From Clavaria fumosa (Eukaryota > Basidiomycota > Agaricomycetes > Agaricales > Clavariaceae), in the NCBI GenBank assembly GCA_951802425.1, contig OX637804.1:1178001-1242000 (forward strand): a stretch of DNA of 64,000 nucleotides, written 5' to 3'. The position numbers and the translations under genes are program-made. Positions 43,793 through 54,902 of the stretch are shown here, one piece after another (position 1 is the stretch's first letter; each line of letters starts with the position of its first letter). The notes below the pieces were generated by a model that was given only the letters and a program-made list of their open reading frames with translations, was not told where the DNA came from and made no database searches.

Positions 43793-46606
43793 ATGCTCTC
43801 AAGCCTGTTCGCTCTTGTGATACTGAGTGTGTTAGTGGGCTCCCAGGATCATGCCACGGCTGTCTGCGTTGCCGGAGAATGCTTACAGGGTAGCGTGAGC
43901 GCTGTCAGTAAGTCCTATTCATATACAAGGCACATCGGATGTATCTGAGTCATTCCGCTACAGTCGGCTTACTCCTCTCCTCACCTGCTGTGGGGAATGT
44001 ACAACTCCTACCAGGCGAATACAGCCTGCAAAGCAACCCTGAACTGCTTCACAAGGCTCTGACAGATCCTCTCGCACAAATGCATCCTTCTGTAGGGTTC
44101 GAGGAATCAGCGAATGTGCTCCAGCTCCCAATAAGTGTTCAGCTTGCACCAGGGGTTGCAGTATACTCTCAGAGCTACTACTCAGGTCAACCATCATTCG
44201 CCGGTCTGCCAAGATCAGCAAGCCCGATTGCTTCAGCTAATATAGCTGCGGGAGCAATTGCACTTTCAGCAAATGTATGGGCTATCATCATGGCTGGCAG
44301 CAATCGTATAGTCCTTTGGGACTCTGTCGCAGATATGTCCCAGCTACCAAACTCTATTACTTCAAACATCATCAGCGTTAACAACATTCAATCTTCGGCA
44401 TGTGCTCCCCCATGTTCAGGAGGTGGAGTTTGCTCTGCCTCAGGATCTTGTGTATGCCCTACTGGTTTCACAGGTCAATTCTGTGAATCCTGTTCGCCTG
44501 GGAACTTCGGTCCAACATGTAAACCCTGTCCTCAAGATTGTTCTGCCTGTGATGAAGGTGTCACGGGCAGTGGGCGGTGTATCCAGACACAGGATGTGGT
44601 CGTACCCAATCAAGGATGCAATTGTGGTCCCCATGGTAGTTGCTCGGGGGGGAGTTGCGTTTGTTTTCCTGGGTCGACTACTTCAGATGATGGGAAGGCA
44701 TGTGGCAAGTGTAGTGATGGCTACTTCTTGAACCCTGAGGGGCGATGTGCAAGTGTGTTCCAAAATTCTCACATTATCAAAGGATTGCTTGGTGATCAGT
44801 ATTTCTATCCAGAATGTCGAGTGGGTTGTGCAAGATGCACCGGTCCACAGCCTGTGGATTGCAAATCATGTTCACCTGGCTTCTCCCCCGAGGTACTGGG
44901 AGTGACTCTATGTCTTATAATGAGCAGTGATTGCCCCAGACTCAATGCAGATGGAGGATGTGATCAATGCACTTCCAATTGCAAATTTTGTTCGCCCTCC
45001 GCGGACTCTTGCATCTCATGTTATGATGGGCAATATTTACTCGGGAATCAATGTGTGTCAGCAAATCGAGATGGCGTCTGTGGCAGTTCAAACAGCATTT
45101 TCAATCCTGCCATTTTACAATGCGAGGGTAGGTCTGTTGCAAATTATCCTCGATCTAACATTGATCAATCAACCGTAGCATGCCCGGAAAAGTGCACAAC
45201 CTGTCGATATCCTAACTTTGATCCAGTCAATTCACAGATGAGTGATGTCCAATGCACAGGGTGTGTTAGCGGTGCTGGACTTATTATAATAATGGACGTT
45301 GCGTGGATTGCCCACCGGCAACATTCATAGGCCCAGATAAAAAATGCACTGGTGTGTCCTATCATGAACATGTTCTCTCATTCTGTGTTTGATATGTCAA
45401 TAATAGCATGTGATGCGTCCTGTGCATCATGTAGTGGACCTGACACCTGTCTCACATGCGGAAATAATCGCCTGATGTCAGCTGGCAAATGTGTATCTTC
45501 ATGCCCAACGAATTCCTTCGCTGCGAATTAGGGATGCCACGGTTCGGTTCTGAACTTTGGTTCGAACCTGAACTGGACTGGACCGAACCGAAAATGAGGT
45601 TCAGGTTCAGCCAAGTGGGTGAACCGAACCAAAATTGAGGTTCAGAAGCCCAAATTTGGGCGAACCATTACCTTATTTGGTAAAAGTCCGGTCCAATGAA
45701 CTGGACTTGGACCGAACTCAGGTTCAAGGTTTGGAATTTGGCCTGAACTGGACCTAAAGTCCGGTTCGGGGTTCGAAAAAATTGGCCCTGAACCAGACTT
45801 AACCGGACCATGGCATCCCTACTGCGAATGGGAAATGCCAACTTTGCCACCCTGATTGTGCCTCCTGTTCTGGATCTAGATTTGATCAGTGCTCCTCTTG
45901 CTCTCCCGATCGTCCTGTCCTCCTTAATGGACGGTGTGTGCTGGCATGTGGCAAGACGCAATTTTTCGACAAGACCACGTCAAAATGTCAGGACTGTGAT
46001 GCAAGTTGTTCTAGCTGTTCCGGAGCTGGACCTGCCAATTGTTTGGCATGTGCGAAGCCGAGTCAAATTCTCTTGGATGGCGGTTGTGTCGATGCGATCT
46101 GCGGTGGTGGCTCGCATGTCATAGCTAGGCTAGGCGTGTGTCTTTCACAGCTGATATCCGGCCCTCTTTCCGCTGTCAGAGCCACTACTGTATCAGTCTA
46201 CTCGACTCCATCGATAGGACCAGCCACGCACACGAACATACTCTCCTCTCCCACGAATATACTATCCTCTCCCACGAATGTACTCCCCTCTCCACAGGGG
46301 GTACGACCTCCTGCCACCGGCTTTCGCATACCTTGGTGGCAGATTCTGCTGTGCGGGTTTGGAGGGTTATTCGTTCTGCTTATGTGCATCACATGCTGGC
46401 GTTGCTACATTCGCAAGCAGCGTTACATGGAGACAGTCGAGTTTGCAAATGGGAACGGGGAAGAGCCCTCGGTATGGGAGCTATTTAGACAGAGCGAAGC
46501 TCTGAGCGAACGGGAGGAAATACCATTTTCAAGGCAGAACAGGGACGACTTCCTGTCAGACACAATCTCATTGAGTTCCTATTATTCACATCAGGACGGG
46601 TTGTAG
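43793..46606 (+). pseudogene. Cysteine-rich single-pass membrane protein gene, interrupted
   Basis: The ATG at 43793 begins a signal peptide (MLSSLFALVILSVLVGS). Exon 1 ends at 43907 and exon 2 starts at 43964 (56-bp intron, split ATC). A roughly 150-residue domain (GLLLSSPAVGNVQLLPGEYS) precedes EGF- and furin-like cysteine repeats such as CAPPCSGGGVCSASGSCVC and CTSNCKFCSPSADSCISC. Another intron lies at 45352-45406. The end has a Pro/Ser stalk, a membrane segment (WWQILLCGFGGLFVLLMCIT) and a cytoplasmic tail ending SSYYSHQDGL. Two lesions break it: a frameshift near 45283 (GAG to YYNNGRC) and the 293-bp MITE at 45529, after which the frame continues exactly (NGKCQLCHPDCASC). The architecture resembles fungal proteins with growth-factor-receptor cysteine repeats; ligand and role are unknown. 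The MITE introduces a stop at once, so the protein is truncated unless spliced around. Confidence 0.75.
45529..45821. mobile_element. hAT-type MITE
   Basis: The 293-bp insert has perfect ends TAGGGATGCCA ... TGGCATCCCTA and is flanked by the 8-bp duplication CTGCGAAT (45521-45528 and 45822-45829), both diagnostic of hAT elements. The interior is built from GAACCGAAC/GGTTCGG-like words in both orientations and encodes nothing. It must have been mobilised by a hAT transposase not in this window. Confidence 0.95.
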
Positions 46607-47552
46607 TTCTAACTGTAGACACGCCTACTTTCAATAGCGCATTTGTCCACGGATCGTAATATCGTGCATTTTTCTCCTTACACAACTTTCATGACTTATA
46701 ATTCTTATAGTATCGGGCTGCTGAGCTATCTGGGCTTACAGTACTGCTTCTTATGTCTGTGTGTGCAGAGCAGAATTGGACTACAACATATCGACAACAC
46801 TCATAATTGAAGTTGACCACACGTCCGATGAAACCCTGTGATCAATCTCGCTCGAGCCCCAAGGACGATAAGCGCTAGTACGGTTTGCGTGAGATGTTGT
46901 CCATGCGACGACACCTAGGTCGTGAATTGTGAATTGCCGAAATGTTGCAAAAAACTGCAGTGACAATTTTCGATGGAAGATCACCTCCGGAGCGGGTCTT
47001 ATGATGGTGCGGCTATCTGCTACACGATGGTCCCTTCATGACTCAGCGTGTCGAACGTTACCGTGCTATATTGCATAAGTACCTGGATGGAGGGGAGAGG
47101 AACCAAGCACAAGGGAAAAGCGATAAGCATTGAGCAGAAAATGGAAAATAGAGTTAACAAACAAAAAAAAGCACTGAACCAAACCGCCTCATATAATCCT
47201 CAGTCCGCGAAGCTGGTCAAACTCTGCTGAGCGCCTTCCCGTAGGTGCAAGACCAATCGCGGGTCCAGCAGACCTTCCGTCGTCGTCGTCCCACCCATAG
47301 CCATCGGGTCGTCCCGCGAGCCATCGTCCGTCCCAGGAGACGGCAGGGACCTCGTCCAAAATGCGGGCGGTAGAGGCGGCGGCAGCGATGTTGGATCCCT
47401 TAACGTCCCTACGGTGCTCGCCCTTACTGCTGCCGCCCTGGCCCTGGCCCCGCCGCCAAACCAGCTGATCCCTCCACCACCGTCCTCTGACAGCGGCCGT
47501 GACCGCAGCTGAGGCGATGGGGTTCCCGTGGCGGTCGCGCTAGTTGGTTGTC
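46607..47552. other. No gene supported
   Basis: Short open frames only. The right end (47230-47530) is rich in CGTCG/GCCGCC words and may be the 3' part or downstream exon of the minus-strand helical-domain gene. Confidence 0.35.
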
Positions 47553-48490
47553 TTAGATTGAGAGAAACCGCGGTCGACTACGTCGAGGAGTAGCAGAAAG
47601 GGGCGAGGCAGGGGCAAGAGCATAGGGAGAACTACCACTGCCATTGGCGGTGCCGACATCGCTACTGCCAACCGAGGGTCGGGGGCGCCGTAAGGATGGC
47701 AGCGACGGCAGGATTGTCGAGCGCAGCAACTGTCGCGAAGAAGCCGACGATGGAGAATACGACCGAGGTGGCGGTAGCGGTGGCGGGGGCAGGGGCGGAC
47801 AGTGGGACGAACCGCGCGAGCCTAATGTCGACCCACTAGTATTGCGCTGATCCGACCCGGACGCGAGGCGAGACTCGACGGAGCCAACAACTAGACCCAT
47901 TCCATTTTTGGCAAGTTGTTCGAGGTGGTCATCAAGTTTGCGCCGATCACGTTCCCGGGCGGAGGCCATCTGAACTTGGAGGTCGACGGCAGTCAAGTGG
48001 CCATCAATCTGATAGACTACGCTGCGAAATCAGACATCCACAAAAACCATCCACTCACATTGAATATTGCGCAAGCATCCATAACCGCATTTCCCGCAGC
48101 AGCGATGGCAATCTCAATATCGCGCTGATGAAGAAGCCTCCAAGAGAATCCTTTCGACGCAAGGTTTTCCAAGGCTTTCTTCACTTTAAGACAGGCACTA
48201 CGTCCCAACAATCACGTTGGATAACACGAGATGACCCGCGGTTGGGAATGCCTCTCAAGAATCTGTACATGGGCGAGTAGACTCTGGCAAGATCCAGCCT
48301 GTATCCGGTTCGCAACCGCAATGAGGAGACTACATCGATGAAGGAGCACGTCGCACAGAGACTTGTGTTCTTGCATGGAATCGTAGTAACCTCAAGCTAC
48401 AGTGAGCGCTTTGTAGGCCACCTGGGAGAACAATAACGGCGAGGGCCTCCATAGCATAGCGAAGCGCTCGAATTCAGGACGCAGCCGACA
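47553..48490 (-). CDS. Helical-domain protein, paralogue of kinase N-terminus; partial
   Basis: From 48490 downward the sequence parallels the 5' part of the kinase pseudogene (VAYKALTVA, LLHRCS), with disrupted frames in the first exons. Two good exons follow: one ending at 48059 with KVKKALENLASKGF, then IEIAIAAAGNAVMDACAIFN, and, after a 50-bp intron (48058-48009), 48008-47553 with IDGHLTAVDLQVQMASARER and LDDHLEQLAKNGMGLVV, then a Ser/Pro-rich tail ending RRSRPRFLSI. The helices resemble the N-terminal domains that precede kinase domains in Agaricomycetes, but no kinase motif follows here. The stop at 47553 may be bypassed by a further intron. The gene may be a pseudogene at its 5' end: VAYKALTVA is followed by TGA in this copy. 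Confidence 0.5.
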
Positions 48491-48720
48491 TTTCCTGACA
48501 ACCATCCAGATTGGTTATTTTCAATCAAAATACGGCTGACTGACTGAAAGCCGAGAAAAAGTGTATTTGTACGTCTGTAACCTGGTAAAACCGTATCTCA
48601 CTTTCTGCAGAACAATTCTTAAGGCGCAAGTCCTCTGTTGGGCCGCGCGGATGTGCTAACCAAGGGAGTCAAAGCCGTTGAATTAAGTCCAGCAGACGCA
48701 ACGTTCAAGGAACAGAAGCG
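48165..48720. repeat. Segmental duplication, copy 2 (partner 10690-11275)
   Basis: Same orientation as copy 1, with substitutions and small indels. The shared block ends in TCCAGCAGACGCAACGTTCAAG, which matches the inverted arm of the corresponding block near 11273. Confidence 0.8.
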
Positions 48721-49149
48721 AGAAGGGCAACTGTGATAAGGTGCGTGAAGGGGGCCGACACGGCGCGGATGTAGCACAAGGCGGTGGTTGGTGTCTGATG
48801 GGGGCCAAGACACGGCGCGGATGTAGTGCAGGGCGGTGGAGTAGTTTGGTGGCGACGTGAGGGACAGTGCAGCTAGATACGTGGGATTTGTCGTCTGGGA
48901 GGAAGCGCTCTAGAAAGCAGCACAAGTAAGAACAAAATATCAATAAAAATCCCTGACGGCGATGAGGGGGAAACGTGGGGTAGGTCGCACAAGCCCTCGA
49001 TTTGTAAACAGCGGAGCTCGTGCGACTTGGTTGAGAATGATGGGGTAGGTCGCACGAGCCCGGCTGTGTAACCTATCACATAAATAGGGCCAAATGAAAG
49101 TACAGCCAGCTGTATTTGACTGTTTTCCCCACACCATATTGGGCATGTA
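48721..49149. other. Intergenic with a twofold 50-60-bp tandem repeat
   Basis: GACACGGCGCGGATGTAG recurs at about 48758 and 48812, giving two imperfect units. GGTCGCAC(A/G)AGCCC occurs at 48982 and 49037. No gene is seen. Confidence 0.5.
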
Positions 49150-52100
49150 TAGTGTACACCCCACCATATCTTCAGCTCTAATATGGTAGGCTCCACACCA
49201 TATGGCCATGTATAGTGTACACTTCACCATATCTTCAGCTCTAATATGGTGGGCTCCACACCATTTCAACTCAAGGTGGAAATATGGTAGGCTCCACACC
49301 ATATCAACTCAAGGTGGAAATATGGTGGGCTCCACACCATATCAACTCAAGGTGGAAATATGGTGGGCTCTACACCATTTTGACTCAAGGCACAAATATG
49401 GTAGGCTCCACACCATATCAACTCAAGGTGGAAATATGGTGGGCTCTACACCATTTTGACTCAAGGCACAAATATGGTAGGCTCCACACCATATCAACTC
49501 AAGGTGGAAATATGGTGGGCTCCACACCATATCAACTCAAGGTGGAAATATGGTGGGCTCTACACCATTTTGACTCAAGGCACAAATATGGTAGGCTCTA
49601 CACCATATCAACTCAAGGTAGAAATATGGTGGGCTCTACACCATTTTGACACAACTTTTTTGCATGGCTTGCAAACTAGACAAATTATATATCAAAAAAT
49701 TGCTAAAATTCAGCAGATTCTGATTCTGGAAACTATATGTCTGTACCTCATTTCGTTCAGCTGCAATTTGCAAAATACACAAAATATATTCATTTGTCCT
49801 CAGTTCTGCAGTACCCTGGCTTGAAAATGGATTAGATAACTGGAGGACCCACATACTGCCTGTGGGTATATGGCAAGGGTGTGGATTAGTTTTAACTACC
49901 CACCCACCATCTCAATCCCCTCTCTGGAATACATTAATAGGAATCAGGGTATTATTGTCCTGGGAGAGTGACCATTGGTTGGATTGCAAATTCCAGCCAT
50001 CAGATTACAGCTTATAACATCTAATACAGTCATGCAAAGGCCCATAATATTTGGTGCAGATCTACAGATTCCCCATGTCTATTTTCCCAAAATTCTCAAA
50101 ATCTCTCCCCAGATAGCCCCCTTTGTCAAATCACATATTCCTGCAGTCAAATAGCTGACAATGTATACATGAAGACATGTGCAAAGTTTGGTGAAGTTAG
50201 GAAAAGTTCTCAGGAAGATAGCTCAGAATGTGTCTCTTGGGGGGATACTCTGAAGTGAAGGCAAAGACAAGGCATTACCTTGCCTTACACTCCAAAAGAC
50301 ACATTCTGAGCTATCTTCCTGAGAACTTTTCCTAACTTCACCAAACTTTGCACATGTCTTCATGTATACATTGTCAGCTATTTGACTGCAGGAATATGTG
50401 ATTTGACAAAGGGGGCTATCTGGGGAGAGATTTTGAGAATTTTGGGAAAATAGACATGGGGAATCTGTAGATCTGCACCAAATATTATGGGCCTTTGCAT
50501 GACTGTATTAGATGTTATAAGCTGTAATCTGATGGCTGGAATTTGCAATCCAACCAATGGTCACTCTCCCAGGACAATAATACCCTGATTCCTATTAATG
50601 TATTCCAGAGAGGGGATTGAGATGGTGGGTGGGTAGTTAAAACTAATCCACACCCTTGCCATATACCCACAGGCAGTATGTGGGTCCTCCAGTTATCTAA
50701 TCCATTTTCAAGCCAGGGTACTGCAGAACTGAGGACAAATGAATATATTTTGTGTATTTTGCAAATTGCAGCTGAACGAAATGAGGTACAGACATATAGT
50801 TTCCAGAATCAGAATCTGCTGAATTTTAGCAATTTTTTGATATATAATTTGTCTAGTTTGCAAGCCATGCAAAAAAGTTGTGTCAAAATGGTGTAGAGCC
50901 CACCATATTTCTACCTTGAGTTGATATGGTGTAGAGCCTACCATATTTGTGCCTTGAGTCAAAATGGTGTAGAGCCCACCATATTTCCACCTTGAGTTGA
51001 TATGGTGTGGAGCCCACCATATTTCCACCTTGAGTTGATATGGTGTGGAGCCTACTAGTACCATATTTCTACCTTGAGTTGATATGGTGCGGAGCCCACC
51101 ATATTGTCAGGACCCATTCATTTTTCCTTGCCCAAGCCGACTTCACCCACATCCACGAGCTTCTCGACGACCCTCTACAACCTTGCGAGTCCCTCTACAC
51201 ACTTCCGGGACCCGCTGTCTCCTTCCGGAAGCCTCTCCAACCTCCCCCGCACTCACACGACACTCGCGACCACCATGCTGTACTTGCGACGCTTCCTAGT
51301 ACTTCATCCTACGCGCATACTTCACCCGGACCCACCAATCCTATGCGCGACACACCGATATGCGTCTACTTCCACCAGCACGTGACTTGCCACACGGCAC
51401 CCCCGGCGCTACCACTACCAGCACCAATACATTACCAGCGTTATGACCGTTACTTGTGCTACCAGCGTTACCCACGTGACTACCTGCCCGTAGGTCACCT
51501 GCATCACTAGCGTCACCCATGTGATCGCTCTTATGACCTTGTGACCTTAACACTCAAACGCACCACCAACAGTCAGCTGTATGAACACTTCAAATATGCG
51601 TCCCTTCTTCTCCTCAGTCATCTATAATTACGTTACTTATGATCCGAGAATCCCTCCGTAGTTATAGCAATGTATATACTTATTTAACTAGGTCGCGACC
51701 CGTGACAGGTCATCTTCACGACCTTACCTATGCATACCTAACCCCTCGCGACCTTAGTAGAACATGCGCCTAGTCACTTTACGACTAAACATACCCCGTA
51801 CTACCATAGTCTTGTCGCCTGGCGACCTCTGTACTTTCCCTTTTTCGTTATACTCTCTCTACGTACGTATATAAGGTCTCGCATGTACTTATGGTACTCC
51901 AGACTTGATATTGACGCACATTGGTTTTAGCTTGAGGCTAGTACGCCCTTTGAGCTTGGAACCATCGCAATTGATAGGTCTTGTCTCTCTTGGTGACCAC
52001 AAGATCGCCAAGACACACTCTACTCTGTTCTAACTCGCCCTCTGTGCTTGTACAACTCGCGTGATCTAAGTATTCTTTATTATTCATCTTGGTACTGATC

Positions 52101-52703
52101 TTGGAACCCTACAGGTTCACCCGTCGGTTGGCAAAGTCATCGCCTTCACCGACACATTCTCAACACCGTCGCGACCACCGCGACCCTTCCAGCATTCTCT
52201 ATTTCTTTCACCTTGTCTTTTTTCCTTCTCTACGCTTCGTCGGTCGACCTCGCGACCTTCTCAGCGTTGTCACTGTCTCCCACCTCGTCTATTCCTTTCT
52301 TCACACTTCGTCGGTCGACTTCGCGACCCTCTCAGCATCACCCATTTCCCCCCTCCTCGTCAATTTCCTCCTTTACGCTTCGTCTACTGACTTCGCGACC
52401 TTCCTAACGACGTCTTCCTCCTTTATACTTGTCTTTCTTCGCTCTTACATCTTCTCAGACGTCTTCGTGACCTTCCGGGACCGAGCATTCTCGACTGTGC
52501 TCTACAGTTGATTGGTCTTAGCGAGTTTCCAGCATAGGTCACCAACAAGTCGATCTCCAGCACTACTATCAAGACGGGACAGGCCCTAACACATATTTCC
52601 ACCTTGAGTTGATATGGTGTGGAGCCTACCATATTTCCACCTTGAGTTGAAATGGTGTGGAGCCTACCATATTAGAGCTGAAGATATGGTGGGGTGTACA
52701 CTA
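49150..52703. mobile_element. Foldback-like element with long inverted arms
   Basis: The ends TAGTGTACACCCCACCATAT (49150) and its reverse complement (ending 52703) bound a large palindrome. The arms hold tandem words such as ATATGGTGGGCTCCACACCATA, themselves nearly palindromic, joined by CAACTCAAGGTGGAAA or GACTCAAGGCACAAA. The non-repetitive inner arms (about 49650-50235 and 50290-50880) are near-perfect inverted copies around a short loop near 50240-50285, and both strands encode the same 72-codon frame as a result. No transposase is present. No clear target duplication flanks the ends. The right arm is split by the solo LTR at 51105-52591. Confidence 0.75.
51105..52591 (+). mobile_element. 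Solo LTR (1,487 bp) in the foldback element
   Basis: It begins TGTCAGGACCCATT and ends GGCCCTAACA, flanked by the 5-bp duplication CATAT (51100-51104 and 52592-52596). On both sides the foldback repeat resumes. It contains repeated phrases such as CTTCGTCGGTCGAC(C/T)TCGCGACC near 52230, 52310 and 52380. No coding capacity is recognised. Confidence 0.85.
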
Positions 52704-52869
52704 CATCAGCAAACTGGGGTCAGTTCTACAGTAGACTGCAGCAGTGCTGTGTAGATCTACATAGACCTGTAGAATCCTGTAGAACCCATAGACAACTTCC
52801 TGGTCTACATAGAACTACATAGATAGTGGCCTCTCTAGGTAGAACCATGTAGATGCAGGCATTTCTGTG

Positions 52870-53596
52870 TAGAGCTATGTAGATGCTACTTCCTGCCTGC
52901 CACCACCACCCCTCCCCTTCTTTGCCACCAGCCACAACAAAACAATGGCCCACGTCCCCATCGTCAGTCTGTGACCGCAGTGGGGGGCCTGGGCCATTGT
53001 TGCTGCAGGTCATCGCCGCCGCCGCTGCCGCTGCTACTGCAGGTCGTCGTCGCCGCCACTCCCGCCGCAGCTGCTTGTCAACATCGTCGTTGCCGCCGCT
53101 CCTGCCGCTGCTGTGCTGGTCGTCGCCGCCGCCGCCGCTTGTTGTTGTCATCGCCACCGCCCCTGCCGCTTGTCATTGCCATCGCCGCCGCCGCCACTGT
53201 GCTGCTCGTCGTCGTCGCTGCTGCCACTGCCACTGTGTTGCTCGTCGTTGCCGCCGCCGCCGCCGCTGTGCTGCTCGTCGTCGTCGCTGCCACCGCCGCC
53301 ACCGTGCTGCTCATCATCACTGCCGCCACTGCCGCTGTGCTGCTCGTCGTCATCGCCGCCGCCACCGCCACTGTGCTGCTCGTTGCCGCTGCTGCCGCCG
53401 TGCTGTTCGTTGCCGCCGCCGCTGCCGCTGTACTGCTCATCGTCGCTGCCGCCGCCACTGTGCTGCTTGTTGTCATCACCGCACCGTCGCCGCTGTGCTG
53501 CTCATCCTCGCTGCCGCCGCCGCTGCTGTGCTGCTCGTTGCCGCCGCTGCTTGTCATTGCCGCTGCCGCCGCTGTGCTGCTCATCATCGCTGCTGC
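52870..53596 (-). repeat. Trinucleotide-rich repeat, copy 2 (left part)
   Basis: On the minus strand this repeats copy 1 (40598-42160): the GCC/GCT array lies at 53005-53596 and the end motif AATGGCCCAGGCCCCCC with its inverted partner at 52943-52997, then CAGGAAGTAGC. Gypsy III interrupts it at 53597; the remainder is 63501-64000. Confidence 0.7.
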
Positions 53597-54513
53597 TGTA
53601 AGGATGATATGTTGTTTAAACAAGGAAACTTAACAGATATCGACTATCCGGATATTTTGGCATCCAAGATAATTACACCTGACGCGATCCGATAACGATC
53701 CGATACTGTCCAGCAACATCCAGAACATCTGATAAATATCCGACATCGGACTCTCCGGTCTCTAATTCCCCGTGATGATCACAACCCACAGGTCAGACAC
53801 ACCGCCTATGCCTTTCCATTTCATCACTCCAGCATGGTCAGCGCTCAACGCACTCACTATTCCATTCCCATTCCCGTATTTCATATACCATGCTGTAAAT
53901 TTCATATTTTGATCCCTTTCAAGTATCCATTCATTGATACGTTTTAGACCCTTTGCACTGCCTTGCCATTTGTTCCTAGTACTCCTTTGCTGTACCACCT
54001 ACACTCTCCTTCAGTTTACGAGCGATCCGAACATGTGCTAGTCATCGGATATTCCTTCCCTCCAAACCGCATGACTCCTTTACAAATTAAAAACCCCTAT
54101 ATGACCCCTTGTACGATACCGCACTGCCTTCTATAGCTTCCAGAGATTTCCGTAGAATCGGGTATGCTGTACTTAGAAAAATGTACTTAAGTATGTACCG
54201 GACTATACGGAAATCCAGCTTTTTGAATGCCCACATTGTGCTGTGATCCTTAGCAAGCTCACCCTTCGTCATACCCATTGATTCGCTGGCCTTCGTCGTC
54301 ACCGGCCCCTCGAACCTTCGATCCGAACATTGGACTCTACCGGATCTGATACCGGATACTCCGGATAATGTATACTTTCATTTTCTAAACCTCTTACACT
54401 CAACCTCTGCATCCTCCAAGGTTTTATCTAGTGTCTCCATCGTGTAATAAGACCCCCTGAAGAACCCAGCTGCGAACATCTATTTGCAGCCAACACCTGT
54501 ACAGCCTACTACA
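53597..54513 (+). repeat. Gypsy III 5' LTR
   Basis: 917 bp; differs from the 3' LTR at several C/T and G/A sites, for example CAGCAACATCCAGAAC here against CGGCGACATCCGGAAC there, with more CpG losses in this copy. Confidence 0.93.
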
Positions 54514-54902
54514 ATTTTGGAGCCCACCACGAGGGGGTCATAACAACGTCTTCACTACAGCCTTCAAGGATTCCCAGAGGCTCCTCCACTTTCCAGCCTC
54601 GATGCTCCGAACGCCTGAGAAGTCGAAACCCGAATTGAATCACAGAACCACCACACTCCAAACCTCCTGGAGAAGTAATTGAAACTTCCCACTTTCTTCC
54701 ATCGGACATTCCCAGTATCTCATCCATTGTCTACTCCCACACGAGCTTCACAACCCCGGCTATCTCATTACCACTGATCTTCAAAGAACCGCACTCGCCA
54801 CTCACACCACTACCCCTCGAACCGAACACCTTACAATTCCCAACAGACAAACCACTGAACCCTCTCGACGTCGCACAAGAACTTCCCCACGCACCATTAC
54901 CA

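Noticed and set aside
49260..49650. CRISPR-like array of short palindromic repeats
   Set aside because: Palindromic units alternate with the same few linkers and belong to the arms of a foldback element; no spacer diversity.
52883..53695. Arg/Cys-rich or Leu/Val-rich ORFs in the second trinucleotide array
   Set aside because: Same reason: a by-product of GCC/GCT repeats with open frames in several phases.
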